A stretch of 8,921 nucleotides of DNA from Lysobacterales bacterium (GCA_015655035.1 JAATFS010000399.1:1-8921); one strand, 5' to 3'. Positions 1 through 6,285 are shown, counted from the stretch's first letter. Program-made: numbers and translations. The notes: generated by a model not told the origin, from the letters alone.

Positions 1-301
1 AGGCGTGCTGATTGGCGCGCCGGTCGGCACCCCCATCAGCGCCGTCGCCGACGGCACCGTGGTGTTCTCCGACTGGATGACCGGCTACGGCATGATCCTG
101 ATCGTGGATCACGGCAACGGCTACATGAGCCTGTATGCACACAACGACACCCTGCTGCGCGACGCCGGGGCTGCGGTCAAGCGCGGCGAAGCCGTGGCCA
201 AGGTCGGCAACTCGGGCGGGCAGGGCACGCCGGGGCTGTACTTCGAACTGCGCCGCAATGGCCAGCCGGTAGACCCGTCGAGCTGGTTGCAACGGCGTTG
301 A
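1..301 (+). CDS. envC: EnvC-like murein hydrolase activator, C-terminal end (partial)
   Basis: This is the last ~99 codons of a gene that enters from the left, ending in TGA at 299-301. What remains is most of a LytM/M23 domain. It runs from a GAPVGTPI segment through DHGNGYMSLYAHND and GNSGGQGTPGLYFELRRNGQ to the end PSSWLQRR, closely matching the C-terminus of E. coli EnvC. Active M23 peptidases have an HxxxD motif before the GT turn and a final HxHFE. Here the Asp position is Leu and HxHFE reads GLYFE, so zinc ligands are missing, although the His in YAHN is kept. That is the EnvC pattern: a periplasmic protein that does not cut peptidoglycan but activates amidases at the septum. The following gene, ctpA, often accompanies envC in proteobacteria. 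The N-terminal coiled coil and signal peptide lie outside the window, so the family call rests on this domain only. Confidence 0.88.
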   Translation, partial: GVLIGAPVGTPISAVADGTVVFSDWMTGYGMILIVDHGNGYMSLYAHNDTLLRDAGAAVKRGEAVAKVGNSGGQGTPGLYFELRRNGQPVDPSSWLQRR

Positions 302-401
302 GACCTCGCTTGGAGATGGGCGGGCGATGCGCGCGCGCTGACGGGTTCGCCGATCCTGGCGCCTGGGCCCGGCTTCAACAAGCATTTACCGTCGCTTCCC
401 G

Positions 402-432
402 CATAATCCGCTAAGCCTCGTACCCACGAGGC
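402..432 (+). promoter_or_regulatory. Possible ctpA -10 element and leader stem-loop
   Basis: In the 156-nt gap between envC and ctpA there is a CATAAT hexamer at 402-407 (5 of 6 matches to the sigma-70 -10 box). It is followed by a perfect 7-bp inverted repeat, GCCTCGT (415-421) and ACGAGGC (426-432), with an ACCC loop. A start about 7 nt after the hexamer would put the hairpin at the 5' end of a ctpA mRNA with a ~43-nt leader. No convincing -35 box is present, so the promoter is tentative while the inverted repeat is certain. Confidence 0.3.
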
Positions 433-457
433 GGTTGTCTTCCCCACGGAGTGCTTC

Positions 458-1885
458 ATGCGCGTAGCCGCCCTGTCCGTTGCCCTGTCGCTGGCGCTGT
501 TCTCGTCGCCGACCTGGTCGCAGAACGCCAGTTCCACCGCTTCCCCGGCCACAGCCGACGATCCGGACGCCACCGAATCGGCCACCTCCAAGGTGCCCCT
601 GGACGAGATCAGGCGCTTCGTCGCGGTCTACAACGCAGTCAAGGAGGCCTACGTCGACCCGGTGGAAGACAAGAAGCTGATGCATTCGGCGATCCGCGGC
701 CTGCTGACCGACCTGGATCCGCACAGCACCTATTTCGACAAGGAAGATGCCGAGGCCTTCGACGAGCAGGCTACCGGTGCCTACGAAGGCATCGGCGTGG
801 AACTGCTGCAACAGCAGGACAACACGCTCAAGGTCATCGCTCCGATCGACGACACGCCCGCCGCGCGCGCCGGCATCCGTGCCGGCGACGTGGTCGTGGC
901 CATCGACGGCAAGCCGATCAGCACCGTCCAGGCGATGGAACCGCTGCGCGGCAAGGCCGGCAGCAAGGTCACGCTGACGATCGTGCGCGACAAGGTCGCC
1001 AAGCCCTTCGATGTCACCCTGCAACGCGAGACCATCCGCGTGGCCAGTGTTCGCAGCAAGATGCTAGAGCCCGGATACGGCTACATCCGGATCAGCACCT
1101 TCCAGGCCGACACCGGCACCGATTTCCAGAAGAACCTCAAGCAGCTGCAAGCCGCCGGTAAATTGCGTGGACTGGTGCTGGACCTGCGCAGCAATCCCGG
1201 CGGCCTGCTGACGGCAGCGGTGCAGGTCGCCGACGATTTGCTGGAGAAGGGCAACATCGTCAGCACCCGTGGCCGCATCTCGGTCAGCGACTCCAAGTTC
1301 GATGCCACCGCCGGCGATCTGCTCGACGGCGCGCCGTTGGTGGTCCTGGTCGACGCGGGTTCGGCCAGCGCCTCGGAAGTCCTGGCCGGCGCACTGCGCG
1401 ACAACCAGCGCGGCCGCATCATCGGCAGCCGTACCTTCGGCAAGGGCTCGGTGCAGACCGTGCTGCCGCTGGACAACGGCGATTCGGTCAAGCTGACCAC
1501 CGCGCGCTACTACACCCCCAGCGGCAAGTCGATCCAGGCCAGTGGCATCGTGCCGGACGTCACGCTCACGCCGGAAACAAAACCGGACCAGGACCTGCCG
1601 TCCAGCGTCACCGACTACAGCGAAGCTACGCTCCCCGGCCATCTGCGCGGCGACGACGAGGGCGACGAAGGCTACAGCGCCGGGGATGCGCTGCCGGGCG
1701 ATGGCCCGATTGCTTCGGCGCTGGCCGAGCTCAAGCAGCCCGGATCAGTGGCCAAGGCCGCAGCTGCGAAAAAAGCGGCGCGGCCCGCCAAGCCCACCGT
1801 CACGCCGCCAGCGAAGGGGGCGCCCACCAAGCCCAGCCTGCCGGCAGACACGCCAGCGGCCAAGCCGCTCGAACCGGTGAAGTAA
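458..1885 (+). CDS. ctpA: C-terminal processing protease, S41 family, with PDZ domain (CtpA)
   Basis: A 475-residue exported serine protease. The ATG at 458 has GGAG at 448-451 (6-nt spacing). Residues 1-22 form a signal peptide (MRVAALSVALSLALFSSP...). Residues 45-100 are the N-terminal S41 region (DEIRRFVAVYNAVKEAYVD, DLDPHSTYF). A PDZ domain follows at about 110-190 (GIGVELL, GIRAGDVVVAIDG), then the protease core at about 205-370. The catalytic serine is S304 in GSASASE, the lysine K329 in TFGKGSVQ and the glutamine Q333. The 25-residue Ser-Lys and 4-residue Lys-Gln spacings match characterised Prc/CtpB enzymes. The last ~45 residues are a low-complexity Ala/Pro/Lys tail. Family members trim or degrade periplasmic proteins from the C-terminus; in Pseudomonas aeruginosa CtpA destroys M23 peptidoglycan endopeptidases. 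Its position beside an EnvC-like gene fits a role in cell-wall turnover, but the substrates here are inferred. Confidence 0.95.
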   Translation: MRVAALSVALSLALFSSPTWSQNASSTASPATADDPDATESATSKVPLDEIRRFVAVYNAVKEAYVDPVEDKKLMHSAIRGLLTDLDPHSTYFDKEDAEAFDEQATGAYEGIGVELLQQQDNTLKVIAPIDDTPAARAGIRAGDVVVAIDGKPISTVQAMEPLRGKAGSKVTLTIVRDKVAKPFDVTLQRETIRVASVRSKMLEPGYGYIRISTFQADTGTDFQKNLKQLQAAGKLRGLVLDLRSNPGGLLTAAVQVADDLLEKGNIVSTRGRISVSDSKFDATAGDLLDGAPLVVLVDAGSASASEVLAGALRDNQRGRIIGSRTFGKGSVQTVLPLDNGDSVKLTTARYYTPSGKSIQASGIVPDVTLTPETKPDQDLPSSVTDYSEATLPGHLRGDDEGDEGYSAGDALPGDGPIASALAELKQPGSVAKAAAAKKAARPAKPTVTPPAKGAPTKPSLPADTPAAKPLEPVK

Positions 1886-1895
1886 AGCGTCATTG

Positions 1896-1921
1896 CCCGG
1901 CAGGCGTTGCCGCCTGCCGGG
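1896..1921. terminator. Strong hairpin between convergent ctpA and dehydrogenase genes
   Basis: A perfect 11-bp stem, CCCGGCAGGCG (1896-1906) and CGCCTGCCGGG (1911-1921), has a 4-nt TTGC loop and starts 11 nt after the ctpA stop. The next bases on the plus strand (TGTTCCTG) are only weakly T-rich, so this is a GC-rich hairpin terminator without a full U-tract. It lies between two converging genes and could act on both. Confidence 0.65.
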
Positions 1922-1960
1922 TGTTCCTGCGGCCTCGAATGGGTTACCGCCGGCGATGCA

Positions 1961-2944
1961 TCAGCGTGATGCAAGCGCCGCTGGATTGACGATATTGCGC
2001 GGCGTGCCTGCGGCAAAGGCCAGCACGTTGTCGAATGCGCTGCCGAAGTAGAGCTCATAGCTGTCGCGCTCGACGTAGCCCAGGTGCGGTGTCGCCAGCA
2101 GCCGTGGGTGGCGCAGCAGTGGATCAGATGGATCCAGGACCGGCTCGCGTTCGAACACATCCAACGCCGCCATCCCGGGCCGCCCAGCCTGCAGCGCGGC
2201 CAGCAACGCGCCTGGCGCGATCAGCTCCGCACGGCTGGTGTTGACCAGCAGCGCATCGGGCTTCATCCGTGCCAGGTCCGTAGCGGTCACCTGGTGACGC
2301 GTATTCGCTACCAGCCGCCGATGCAGCGACAGCACGTCGCTGCGCTCGAACAATGCGTCGCGACTGGCGGCTACCTCGAAGCCATCGACACGCGCCTGAG
2401 CGCAGGAGTACTCGCCTCCCCACACCAGCACCTGCATGCCGAAGGCGCGGCCAAAGCCTGCCACCCGCCGGCCGATCCTGCCATAGCTCCACACCCCCAG
2501 CGTACGGCCGTGCAGCGCGCGCCCCAGCACCGCATCGCCGGTCGCCTGCCAGTGCCCGTTCTGCAGGGCCCGCCCGTAATCGGGTAACCGCCGGCTGGCG
2601 GCCATGATCAACGCCCAGGTCAACTCCGCCGGCGCCACCGGGGAACCGATGCCTTCGGCGACCGCGATGCCGTGCGCGGTACAGGCGGCCAGATCCAGGT
2701 GCGCGCCGACCTTGCCGGTCTGGCTGATCAACCTCAGCCGTGGCAACCGCCGCAACAGCGACGCATCTACGCGCGTGCGTTCACGGATCAGCACCAGAAC
2801 CTCGGCACCGACCAGTCGCTCGGCCCATTCGTTGGGATCGGTGGCCATCGCGGTAAGCACCTGGACCTCGTGCTCGTGCAGGCGCTGGAAGCAGGGCAGG
2901 TGCCGCACTGCATCCTGGTAATCGTCGGGAATCAGGATATGCAC
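1961..2944 (-). CDS. D-isomer specific 2-hydroxyacid dehydrogenase family protein
   Basis: A 327-residue cytosolic NAD(P)-dependent dehydrogenase of the D-2-hydroxyacid/phosphoglycerate dehydrogenase superfamily, which interconverts 2-hydroxy and 2-keto acids; the substrate cannot be read from sequence. The start is GTG at 2944, giving MHILIPDDYQ, the usual N-terminus of this subfamily. The substrate domain is split (about 1-100 and 290-327) around a Rossmann domain (about 105-285). Catalytic residues are R238 (NTSRAE), E267 (DVFEREP) and H287 (TPHLGY). The dinucleotide loop reads WSYGRIG, so the first Gly of GxGxxG is Ser (S153, codon AGC). It is the last gene of a minus-strand unit, only 3 nt after the DUF1820 stop and with no Shine-Dalgarno, suggesting translational coupling. 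It converges on ctpA across a shared hairpin. The family call is firm; calling it serA, pdxB or ldhA would be a guess. Confidence 0.93.
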   Translation of the reverse strand: MHILIPDDYQDAVRHLPCFQRLHEHEVQVLTAMATDPNEWAERLVGAEVLVLIRERTRVDASLLRRLPRLRLISQTGKVGAHLDLAACTAHGIAVAEGIGSPVAPAELTWALIMAASRRLPDYGRALQNGHWQATGDAVLGRALHGRTLGVWSYGRIGRRVAGFGRAFGMQVLVWGGEYSCAQARVDGFEVAASRDALFERSDVLSLHRRLVANTRHQVTATDLARMKPDALLVNTSRAELIAPGALLAALQAGRPGMAALDVFEREPVLDPSDPLLRHPRLLATPHLGYVERDSYELYFGSAFDNVLAFAAGTPRNIVNPAALASR

Positions 2945-2947
2945 GGG

Positions 2948-3268
2948 TCAGCGCGGCTTGGCCGGCACGGGGAACGGGGTCACCACCTTCTCACCGGTGG
3001 TGGCATCGCGGATCGCCGACTGGCCTTTCTTCTCGACCTCTTCGATCCGGACAATGCTCTGCATCGGCAGGTGCAGTGTCTTGGTGTTGCCGAATTCCTC
3101 GCGCAGGCGCTCCTCGGTCGGATCGACCACCAGGCCATCACGCACGTCGAACACCAGTTCGCCGACCTCGTTGAAGCCCCACAGGTGACTGCTGCCGACC
3201 TGGCGCGCGTACAGCTCGTACACCTTGCCGTGGTTGAGGAACGTGACTTTGTACAAAGGCTTGGACAT
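2948..3268 (-). CDS. DUF1820 family protein
   Basis: A 106-residue soluble protein beginning MSKPLYKVTFLNHGKVYELYARQV. The opening strand-rich segment, the SSHLWGFNEVGELVFD stretch and the VVDPTEERLREEF and MQSIVRIEEVEKKG segments fit the DUF1820 family of small uncharacterised proteobacterial proteins. There is no signal peptide or membrane segment. The frame stays open upstream to about 3391, but that part overlaps the rhomboid 3' end in another frame and has no family-like sequence, so the ATG at 3268 is preferred. A perfect TATAAT lies 7 nt upstream and no Shine-Dalgarno is visible, so the message may be leaderless. It sits 37 nt after the rhomboid stop and 3 nt before the dehydrogenase GTG. 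The function is unknown. Confidence 0.9.
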   Translation of the reverse strand: MSKPLYKVTFLNHGKVYELYARQVGSSHLWGFNEVGELVFDVRDGLVVDPTEERLREEFGNTKTLHLPMQSIVRIEEVEKKGQSAIRDATTGEKVVTPFPVPAKPR

Positions 3269-3275
3269 GCCCGCG

Positions 3276-3281
3276 ATTATA
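3276..3281 (-). promoter_or_regulatory. Consensus -10 box directly before the DUF1820 start
   Basis: On the minus strand TATAAT (3281 down to 3276) is followed by 7 nt and then the DUF1820 ATG at 3268. Initiation 6-8 nt downstream would fall at or next to the A of the ATG. No good -35 hexamer is found at 16-18 nt spacing, so activity is inferred from the exact -10 match and the lack of a ribosome binding site. Confidence 0.45.
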
Positions 3282-3305
3282 GGGTGCGGGCCGTGCCTGC
3301 GAGCG

Positions 3306-3998
3306 CTAGAACCCGTGGCGCTTACGCAACCGGCGAGCGATGGCCGCGTGCACGTACAGGCCGTAGACCACGCCAAACAGGAACCCGGCAATATGCGCCG
3401 ACCAGGCCACCCGGCCCAGCGCCGGGCCGATATAGACGAACACCACTTGCAACAACGCCCAGGCGCCGATCAGCAACGGCGCCGGTACGCGCACGAATTC
3501 CAGGAACAGGCCGAGCGGCAGCACCACCCCCAGCTTGGCGCCCGGAAACAGCGCCAGGTAGGTTCCGATCAATGCCGACACCGCGCCCGAGGCGCCGATG
3601 ATCACCCGGTCCGGGGTGCCGATGGCGAAGATCGCCGCCAGATTGGAGGCCGCGCCACCCAGCAGGAACAGCAGCAGCAGCCGCCACGGCCCCAGGATGC
3701 GCTCGGCCGGAAGGCCGAAGATCAGCAGGAACACCAGATTGCCCAACAGATGCAGCCAGTCGGCGTGCAGGAACAGCGCCGTGAACAGCCGCAGCGCACT
3801 GCCGTCCTGCAACGTCGCCCACCAGTCCGAGACCCCGCTCGACAGCGCTCCCCAGTCCAGCCACAAGGTGTTGCGCGCCAGCGTGGGACGACTGATCGAC
3901 CACAGGAATGCCAGCCACATGGCCACGAACAGCAACGGCACCGCCCAGCGGTGCGAAGACTTCTTGCGGGAGGGAATGGAAACAAACATGGGCTGCAC
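3306..3998 (-). CDS. Rhomboid family intramembrane serine protease
   Basis: A 230-residue, six-helix inner-membrane protease that cleaves transmembrane segments of other proteins. Helices lie near 18-37, 82-100, 105-127, 137-152, 171-190 and 198-219. All core motifs are present: H78, H83 and N87 in HADWLHLLGN (second helix), the nucleophile S137 in GASG (fourth helix) and the base H202 in SAHIAG (sixth helix), giving the S137/H202 dyad. The N-terminus is short and basic (SRKK) and the C-terminus ends RRLRKRHGF, suggesting cytoplasmic tails. Two starts are close: GTG at 3998, with GGTGA about 10 nt upstream, and ATG at 3989 (MFVSIPS), three codons shorter; I cannot decide between them. It is the first gene of the minus-strand unit and is divergent from fadL. 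Natural substrates are unknown. It resembles the compact GlpG-like bacterial form. Confidence 0.95.
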   Translation of the reverse strand: MQPMFVSIPSRKKSSHRWAVPLLFVAMWLAFLWSISRPTLARNTLWLDWGALSSGVSDWWATLQDGSALRLFTALFLHADWLHLLGNLVFLLIFGLPAERILGPWRLLLLFLLGGAASNLAAIFAIGTPDRVIIGASGAVSALIGTYLALFPGAKLGVVLPLGLFLEFVRVPAPLLIGAWALLQVVFVYIGPALGRVAWSAHIAGFLFGVVYGLYVHAAIARRLRKRHGF

Positions 3999-4063
3999 AA
4001 TAGCGACTTCACCGCACTGAACCCATCCCGAACTGGAGGGCTCCTGTTCAACTTAATTCGTTA

Positions 4064-4108
4064 TTGTTTGGTTAACCATCGTGGGTATACTGCATACGGC
4101 GTCGTATG
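4064..4108 (+). promoter_or_regulatory. fadL promoter with two palindromic operator candidates
   Basis: A sigma-70-type promoter is visible: -35 TTGTTT (4064-4069), a 16-nt spacer and -10 TATACT (4086-4091), predicting a start near 4098. A perfect 10-bp palindrome, TGGTTAACCA (4069-4078), fills the -35-proximal spacer. A second inverted repeat, CATACG (4093-4098) and CGTATG (4103-4108) around GCGT, covers the predicted start. Both positions are typical of repressor operators. The second repeat could also form a hairpin at the very 5' end of the mRNA. The regulator is unknown. Confidence 0.6.
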
Positions 4109-4126
4109 TCGGGAGGGGTCTCCGGC

Positions 4127-4160
4127 GCACCATCACTGGCCGCCGAGGCCGGTGGGGTGC
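4127..4160 (+). promoter_or_regulatory. Stem-loop in the fadL mRNA leader
   Basis: GCACC (4127-4131) pairs with GGTGC (4156-4160). After a small internal loop, ACTGGCC (4135-4141) pairs with GGCCGGT (4147-4153) with one G-U wobble, closed by a GCCGA loop. This gives 12 pairs in total. It lies in the predicted leader, ending 31 nt before the ribosome binding site. It could stabilise the mRNA or bind a regulator; no known riboswitch class is recognised. Confidence 0.4.
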
Positions 4161-4202
4161 AGGCGCATGTTTCGACTAATGAAGTCTATCCGGAGAGCAA
4201 CG

Positions 4203-5543
4203 ATGTCCAATGTTAACAATCTCAGCCGCACTACTGCCCTGGCAGTCGGCATCGCCGGCATCCTGGCCGTCGGCCAGGCCTATGGCGCCGCCTTCCAGCT
4301 GAGGGAAAACAGTGCCCAGGGCCTGGGCCGCGCGTTCGCGGGTGCGGCCAGCGCACCGGGCGATGCCGCCATCATCGCCAACAACCCGGCAGGTATGCGC
4401 CTGCTTGATGGCCGTCAGTTCCAGGCCGATGTGAGCGCGATCAGCTTCGCAGCCAAATATCGCGGCGAAAGCAGCAGCTACGCCAGCGGTGCGCCGATTT
4501 CCGGCGGAAACGGCGGCGACGCCGGCATGATCGCCCCGGTCCCGGCCGCTTATTTCCACCTGCCCTTCGGCGCGAACGACAACCTGCACTTCGGCGCCTC
4601 GCTGACCGTGCCGTTTGGTTTCAAGACCGAATACGACCGCGACTGGATCGGCCGCTACAGCGGCGTCAAGACCGAATTGCAGGCGATCGATGCCGGTTTT
4701 GCGTTTTCCTACGATGTGAACCCGTACGTGTCCTTCGGTGCTTCGGTCTTCGCTGAGCGCCTGGACATCGACCTGTCCAATGCGATCGACTTCGGAACCA
4801 TCCTGGCGAGCAGCCGCGTGCCAGGCTTCGCACCAGGCAGCGCCGACGGCTTTTCGCGCATCAAGGGCCATAGCACCGAGGTCGGCTTCACGCTCGGCGG
4901 CCTGTTCAGCATCGATGAGAACACCCACATTGGCCTGACCTACCGCTCGCGCGTGGATCACAAGATCACCAATGGCAGCGCCGACTTCACCACTCCCCCC
5001 GCCGCCGCGGCCGTACTGGGTATGGCTGCACCGGGCACCTTCGTCGACACCAGCGGCAAGGCCACGGTGCGTCTGCCGGCCAGCGCCGCCATCAGCTTCA
5101 CCCACAAGGTGAACGAGCAATGGTCGCTGATGGCCGAAGTCAGCCGTACGGCCTGGAGCAAGTTCGACCAGGTCACCGTCAACTTCGATTCCAATCAGCC
5201 TGACAGCGTGCTGGACTTCTCGTACCGCGACACCACGTTCGCCTCGATCGGTGCCGACTACCGCCTGAGCGACACGGTGACGCTGCGCGGCGGCCTGGCC
5301 TATGACCAGACCCCGACCACCTCAGAACACCGCGACGTGCGCGTACCCGACGCCAGCCGCAAGTGGGTGTCGCTGGGCGTGGGCTGGAAGGCCTCGGAGC
5401 GTACCGAGTTCAACTTCGGCTACACCCACCTGTTCACCAGTGATCCGACCATCGACATCAGCTCGGTCACCCGCAATGCCATGGCTGGCTCCTACGATGT
5501 CACCGGCGACGTGCTCGCCGCTTCGCTCAACTACAAGTTCTGA
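4203..5543 (+). CDS. fadL: FadL/OmpP1 family outer-membrane long-chain fatty acid transporter
   Basis: A 446-residue outer-membrane beta-barrel. The ATG at 4203 has GGAGAG at 4192-4197 (5-nt spacing); in-frame ATGs at 4167 and 4179 lack such a site. A signal peptide covers about residues 1-28, with cleavage near AYG. The mature protein starts AAFQLRENSAQGLGRAFAG, the characteristic FadL N-terminal hatch segment, followed by NNPAG (61-64), equivalent to the conserved NPA region that plugs the pore. Long alternating amphipathic strands with aromatic belts follow to the end. The C-terminus ASLNYKF ends in Phe, the usual beta-barrel assembly signal. Family members let long-chain fatty acids or other hydrophobic compounds cross the outer membrane by lateral diffusion. 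The gene is monocistronic: it has its own promoter and leader upstream and an intrinsic terminator 21 nt after the stop. Ligand specificity (fatty acid or aromatic hydrocarbon) cannot be told from sequence. Confidence 0.94.
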   Translation: MSNVNNLSRTTALAVGIAGILAVGQAYGAAFQLRENSAQGLGRAFAGAASAPGDAAIIANNPAGMRLLDGRQFQADVSAISFAAKYRGESSSYASGAPISGGNGGDAGMIAPVPAAYFHLPFGANDNLHFGASLTVPFGFKTEYDRDWIGRYSGVKTELQAIDAGFAFSYDVNPYVSFGASVFAERLDIDLSNAIDFGTILASSRVPGFAPGSADGFSRIKGHSTEVGFTLGGLFSIDENTHIGLTYRSRVDHKITNGSADFTTPPAAAAVLGMAAPGTFVDTSGKATVRLPASAAISFTHKVNEQWSLMAEVSRTAWSKFDQVTVNFDSNQPDSVLDFSYRDTTFASIGADYRLSDTVTLRGGLAYDQTPTTSEHRDVRVPDASRKWVSLGVGWKASERTEFNFGYTHLFTSDPTIDISSVTRNAMAGSYDVTGDVLAASLNYKF

Positions 5544-5563
5544 TCGTTGCAATTGCGATCGTG

Positions 5564-5592
5564 AAAAGGCCCCGCTTCGGCGGGGCTTTTTT
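5564..5592. terminator. Intrinsic terminator after fadL, probably bidirectional
   Basis: GGCCCCGC (5568-5575) and GCGGGGC (5580-5586) pair around a stable TTCG tetraloop and are followed by six T (5587-5592). The preceding AAAA extends the stem. On the minus strand the same stem is followed by TTTT, so it can also stop transcription coming from the convergent small gene at 5699-5887. Confidence 0.93.
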
Positions 5593-5698
5593 GTATTGCT
5601 TGAGCCGATTGCGGCAACGACAGCCTCGCCATGCTCACACGACGTCAGTTGCACTGATCCGCGAGCAGGTACTGCGCTACTGACGCGTGCCGCTGGCG

Positions 5699-5887
5699 TC
5701 ACTCCGCCGGTTTGGTTTCGCTCTTCTTCAGCGCGATGGTATTGCCGAGTTTCTCGATCTTGCCACCGGCCTGGCCGAAGCGTTCCAGATCGCCCTGGAT
5801 GCTTTCATGCGTCACCTTCGCCGACTTCTGCGCCACACGCCCACTTACCGGGAAGGTCATCGTCGATTTGGTTCGTTCGCTGCTCAT
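5699..5887 (-). CDS. Small hypothetical protein (62 aa)
   Basis: I do not recognise a named family. The product is 62 residues, hydrophilic and basic, with no signal peptide, membrane helix or cysteine. It begins MSSERTKSTMTFPVSGRV. The middle, IQGDLERFGQAGGKIEKLGNT, looks like a short helix followed by the GGKI-x-x-LG turn seen at the ends of various small gammaproteobacterial proteins; this resemblance is from memory and weak. The ATG at 5887 is preceded by AGAGAA about 5 nt upstream. It begins 9 nt after the ykgJ-like stop, so the two are probably cotranscribed and translated in tandem. The stop overlaps a 6-bp inverted repeat (TGACGC 5681-5686, GCGTCA 5696-5701). Coding status is supported by operon position and the ribosome binding site, not by homology. 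Confidence 0.7.
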   Translation of the reverse strand: MSSERTKSTMTFPVSGRVAQKSAKVTHESIQGDLERFGQAGGKIEKLGNTIALKKSETKPAE

Positions 5888-5896
5888 ATCGTTTCT

Positions 5897-6223
5897 CTAG
5901 CCGTACTGCGTCAAAGGAATGCCTGCGCGCAACTGGCTCAGGTAGGTCTTGCGTACATCCCGGCAATACGGCCCGCCCATGGTGAACCTGCGGCAGATCG
6001 TTGGCCGGTCTTCGTAGATCGAGCAAGACATCTGCGCGTGGTTCAATGCCACGCACCAGCCCTGTTCGTCACGCGCCATCACCGGCTGACCGCCGGACAA
6101 TTCAGCCGTCAGGTGGCTGGGGATGCGGTCTTCTGGCCCCAGCAGCACCGTCAGCCGGCAACACACCGCACTGCAGGTATCGCAATGCGGTCGCGATGAC
6201 GGCGACGCAGCGACCTCGCTCAT
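5897..6223 (-). CDS. YkgJ family cysteine cluster protein
   Basis: A 108-residue cytosolic protein from the ATG at 6223. Eight cysteines are arranged as C14-x2-C17-x3-C21-C22, then C57, C67 in SCSIYEDRPTIC (C67, C77) and C87. The CxxC...CC start and the CxIYExRPxxCRxF block are the signature of the CxxCxxCC/YkgJ family, thought to bind a metal, zinc or iron-sulfur; the biochemical role is unknown. A TTG at 6247 would add eight residues (MPARGRAG) without a better ribosome binding site, so the ATG is preferred. It is the first gene of a two-gene unit with the 62-residue protein. The upstream DNA holds several palindromes that may belong to its control region. Confidence 0.9.
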   Translation of the reverse strand: MSEVAASPSSRPHCDTCSAVCCRLTVLLGPEDRIPSHLTAELSGGQPVMARDEQGWCVALNHAQMSCSIYEDRPTICRRFTMGGPYCRDVRKTYLSQLRAGIPLTQYG

Positions 6224-6258
6224 GCCGGCACGCCCGCGTGCAGGCAAGGCGCTGGCGG

Positions 6259-6285
6259 CCGCGCGATCGCGCGATCGCCGCGCGG
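6259..6285. repeat. Short GC repeat cluster before ykgJ-like gene
   Basis: CCGCGCG (6259-6265) and CGCGCGG (6279-6285) form a 7-bp inverted repeat. Inside, GCGCGATC occurs twice in tandem (6261-6268, 6269-6276). It lies 36-62 nt upstream of the ykgJ-like ATG and is followed on the plus strand by AAAAA, so it is not a plus-strand terminator. It could be leader structure or simple sequence. Confidence 0.35.

Noticed and set aside
386..1642. Long minus-strand open frames opposite ctpA
   Set aside because: The translations are Arg/Gly/Val-rich with no motifs, whereas the plus strand encodes a complete S41 protease.
3269..3391. 41-residue N-terminal extension of DUF1820
   Set aside because: It overlaps the rhomboid coding end, is Cys/Arg-rich and unlike the family, and is unnecessary given the normal start MSKPLYKV at 3268.
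3225..4202. Long in-frame extension upstream of fadL on the plus strand
   Set aside because: It is open only because the opposite strand is coding and GC-rich. It runs antisense through the rhomboid gene, is full of Gln/Arg low complexity, and the good ribosome binding site and signal peptide begin at 4203.
4176..5120. 314-codon open frame antisense to fadL
   Set aside because: A shadow of the fadL reading frame in high-GC DNA. The translation has no recognisable fold, and fadL on the other strand is unambiguous.
6224..6247. TTG start adding eight residues to the ykgJ-like protein
   Set aside because: A rare start codon with no better upstream ribosome binding site; the ATG at 6223 gives a complete family domain.
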